Positions 22,790 through 24,016 of a stretch of DNA of 24,016 nucleotides are shown piece by piece (positions within the stretch are counted from its first letter, which is position 1; each line of letters opens with the position of its first letter). The stretch lies in NCBI GenBank assembly GCA_035651595.1, contig DASRFJ010000181.1, positions 1-24,016 on the forward strand, read 5' to 3'. The notes under the pieces are model-generated. The model ran no database searches. It saw only the letters and a program-made list of their open reading frames with translations, and had not been told where the DNA came from. Origin of the DNA: JAFARZ01 sp035651595. GTDB taxonomy: Bacteria > Actinomycetota > Actinomycetes > Streptosporangiales > Streptosporangiaceae. A program made the translations under genes and the position numbers.

Positions 22790-23929
22790 TTACCGGGGAT
22801 AGATCGTGAGGTGCGCGTAAGAGAACGTGCTCTGCTGCCTGCCGGCCCAGACCTGGACGCCCCACAGGCCGATGCCCTGGACGGTGACCTTGGCCGAGTG
22901 CCAGTTGCGGCCGATGACCGGAGACCGGACGCTGAAGAACACGGACACCGACGTGCGGTGGCCAGGGTTCAGCGTGCCGATCCTCCAGCTGGCCGCGTTG
23001 TTCCGGACCACACATCCGCCGGCACCGAGGTTGCGCGCGTGCGAGCAGGACCGCACCCGCAGCGGAGACGGCAGCGCGATCACCGCGTTGACGGCGGCCG
23101 CCGGGCCGTTGCCGCGGTTGAGCACGACCAGCGTGCACGAGCCGCCACCGCCGACGACCACCGACCGCGAGCAGAACAGCTGCGTGACAAGCTTGCCGTG
23201 CTGTCCGCCGTGACCGTTGAGCCAGACGGTGTACGGACCCGCGGTCGCCTTCCCGACCGCGTTGGACGCGATCACCGAGTACGTGAACGAGCTGATCCCG
23301 CGGGGGACCCGCCCGGAGAGCTGCCCGGTCGAGGTGTCGAGGCGCAGCCAGCCGGGCGCGTCCGAGGCCAGCTGGTACGTGGGCGCGGGAACGCCCTTTG
23401 CCGCGAACGTGTACCGGTAGACCGCGCCGCCTGTCGCCGTCAGCGCGGGGCTGTCGGCGGTGAGCGCTGGCGCGACACCGACGGCCGTCTGGTAGGCCCC
23501 GCTTGCCGATTGGGCAAAGTTGCCCCAGCCGCGGTAGGCGGCCTTCAGCTGGAAGGAGCCGAACGGCAGTTTGCGGATCTCGCAGCTCCCCGTCGCCGTC
23601 GGGCCCGAACTGCTGGCCAGCGATGCGGTGCAGGTGTACGGCGTGCTCGTGTCCGGATAGTTCGAGCTGACCACGACGTTGCCAAGCGGGGCCTGCGAGC
23701 CGCCGACCGCCGACACCGACACTTTCACCCGCAGCACCGGCGGCACCCCCGGGTCGACCAGGAGCTGCTGGGTCCCCGAAATGCTCGTCGTCGTGGTGTG
23801 CAGCGGACCGGAACTGGCAAGTGCGCCCGGCACCAGCAAACCTCCCGCGACGCCGGCCCCCGCTAGCGTTGCTGCCGCGATACCCGCAAAGCGGCGTCTG
23901 GTGACGCCGCGGCGTATCAGATTGTGCAC
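22790..23929 (-). CDS. Exported protein with Ig-like (putative Ig) domain
   Basis: This 379-residue protein has a twin-arginine-like signal (TRRRFAGIAAATLAGAGVAG) ending near GALASS, so export is expected. One region, about residues 135-215, reads VYRYTFAAKGVPAPTYQLAS, then WLRLDTSTGQLSGRVPRG, then SVIASNAVGKATAGPYTV. It closely follows the He_PIG-type putative Ig domain found in many secreted actinobacterial proteins. The C-terminal part, beginning LFCSRSVVVGGGGSCTLVVL, resembles a CARDB/DUF11-like beta domain with several cysteines that may form disulphides. GTG 23929 is chosen because GGAAGG lies upstream at a suitable distance. No enzymatic motif is visible. A cell-surface or extracellular-matrix role is plausible. 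Confidence 0.8.
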   Translation of the reverse strand: MHNLIRRGVTRRRFAGIAAATLAGAGVAGGLLVPGALASSGPLHTTTTSISGTQQLLVDPGVPPVLRVKVSVSAVGGSQAPLGNVVVSSNYPDTSTPYTCTASLASSSGPTATGSCEIRKLPFGSFQLKAAYRGWGNFAQSASGAYQTAVGVAPALTADSPALTATGGAVYRYTFAAKGVPAPTYQLASDAPGWLRLDTSTGQLSGRVPRGISSFTYSVIASNAVGKATAGPYTVWLNGHGGQHGKLVTQLFCSRSVVVGGGGSCTLVVLNRGNGPAAAVNAVIALPSPLRVRSCSHARNLGAGGCVVRNNAASWRIGTLNPGHRTSVSVFFSVRSPVIGRNWHSAKVTVQGIGLWGVQVWAGRQQSTFSYAHLTIYPR

Positions 23930-23997
23930 TAGTGATTACCTTCCACCCGTTGTCGGCACGTGCGAACAAAACCTGACGATGTATATACGCCGCAACC

Positions 23998-24013
23998 AAG
24001 CAAAGCGTTGCTT
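23998..24013. promoter_or_regulatory. Inverted repeat upstream of the exported-protein gene
   Basis: AAGCAA and TTGCTT flank AGCG, about 70-85 bp upstream of the GTG start. The window ends three bases later, so the wider promoter context cannot be judged. It may be an operator or chance. Confidence 0.25.
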
Positions 24014-24016
24014 CTG

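Noticed and set aside
20436..23999. A single open frame of about 1187 codons on the minus strand
   Set aside because: It joins three unlike parts: an out-of-frame reading of the secreted Ig-like gene, the real oxygenase, and the antisense of the MFS gene. Only 21774-22736 has protein-family character. Antisense frames of G/C-ending codons stay open by composition.

Overview
The window reads as chromosomal DNA from a high-GC actinomycete. Coding is dense and G/C-ending, GTG and TTG starts are common, and ATGA/GTGA overlaps are frequent. Several families are actinobacterial hallmarks: a DUF574 methyltransferase, an XRE/DUF5753 regulator, a DUF5937-ArsR regulator, and a sugar ABC importer with no ATPase of its own. 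I cannot name a genus. I see no rRNA, tRNA, CRISPR array, insertion sequence or phage gene.

Layout. 1-2.1 kb: a TetR regulator behind a perfect palindrome, the 3' remnant of an acyl-CoA synthetase gene, an enoyl-CoA hydratase carrying a hexanucleotide repeat, and a YciI-like protein. 2.1-7 kb: a large secreted Asp-box beta-propeller lipoprotein and an MFS exporter, both on the minus strand, divergent from a DUF5937-ArsR regulator. 7-7.45 kb: a decayed patch with an unidentified helical fragment and the 3' end of an arginase-family gene. 7.5-9.2 kb: a translationally coupled DUF574 methyltransferase and XRE/DUF5753 regulator. 9.2-15.6 kb: a carbohydrate locus with a LacI regulator divergent from a GH31 glycosidase, two permeases and a solute-binding lipoprotein. 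Three related operator-like sites lie in this locus, one of them downstream of lacI. 15.7-16.9 kb: an MscS channel coupled to a one-helix Pro/Ser/Thr-rich protein. 16.9-18.65 kb: a VapBC pair whose toxin lacks one expected acidic residue, a PDZ-domain remnant and a hypothetical protein. 18.67-21.8 kb: an amidohydrolase, and a TetR regulator divergent from a 14-helix MFS drug exporter across a palindromic operator. 21.8-24 kb: an isopenicillin N synthase-like 2OG-Fe(II) oxygenase whose frame has no stop at its expected end, a strong hairpin, and a secreted Ig-like protein.

How the parts work together. The best-integrated unit is the LacI/GH31/ABC locus. An importer (binding protein plus two permeases, presumably energised by a shared MsiK-type ATPase encoded elsewhere) would bring in an alpha-linked oligosaccharide, and the cytoplasmic GH31 enzyme would cleave it. 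LacI would repress both divergent transcripts and possibly loop the DNA around its own gene. Two separate regulator/exporter pairs (ArsR-MFS and TetR-MFS) look like inducible efflux modules.

No clearly new multi-gene system is evident. The unusual points are the repeated operator architecture, the altered VapC active site, the missing stop of the oxygenase, and at least three gene remnants (AMP ligase, arginase, PDZ protease) that mark past rearrangement.
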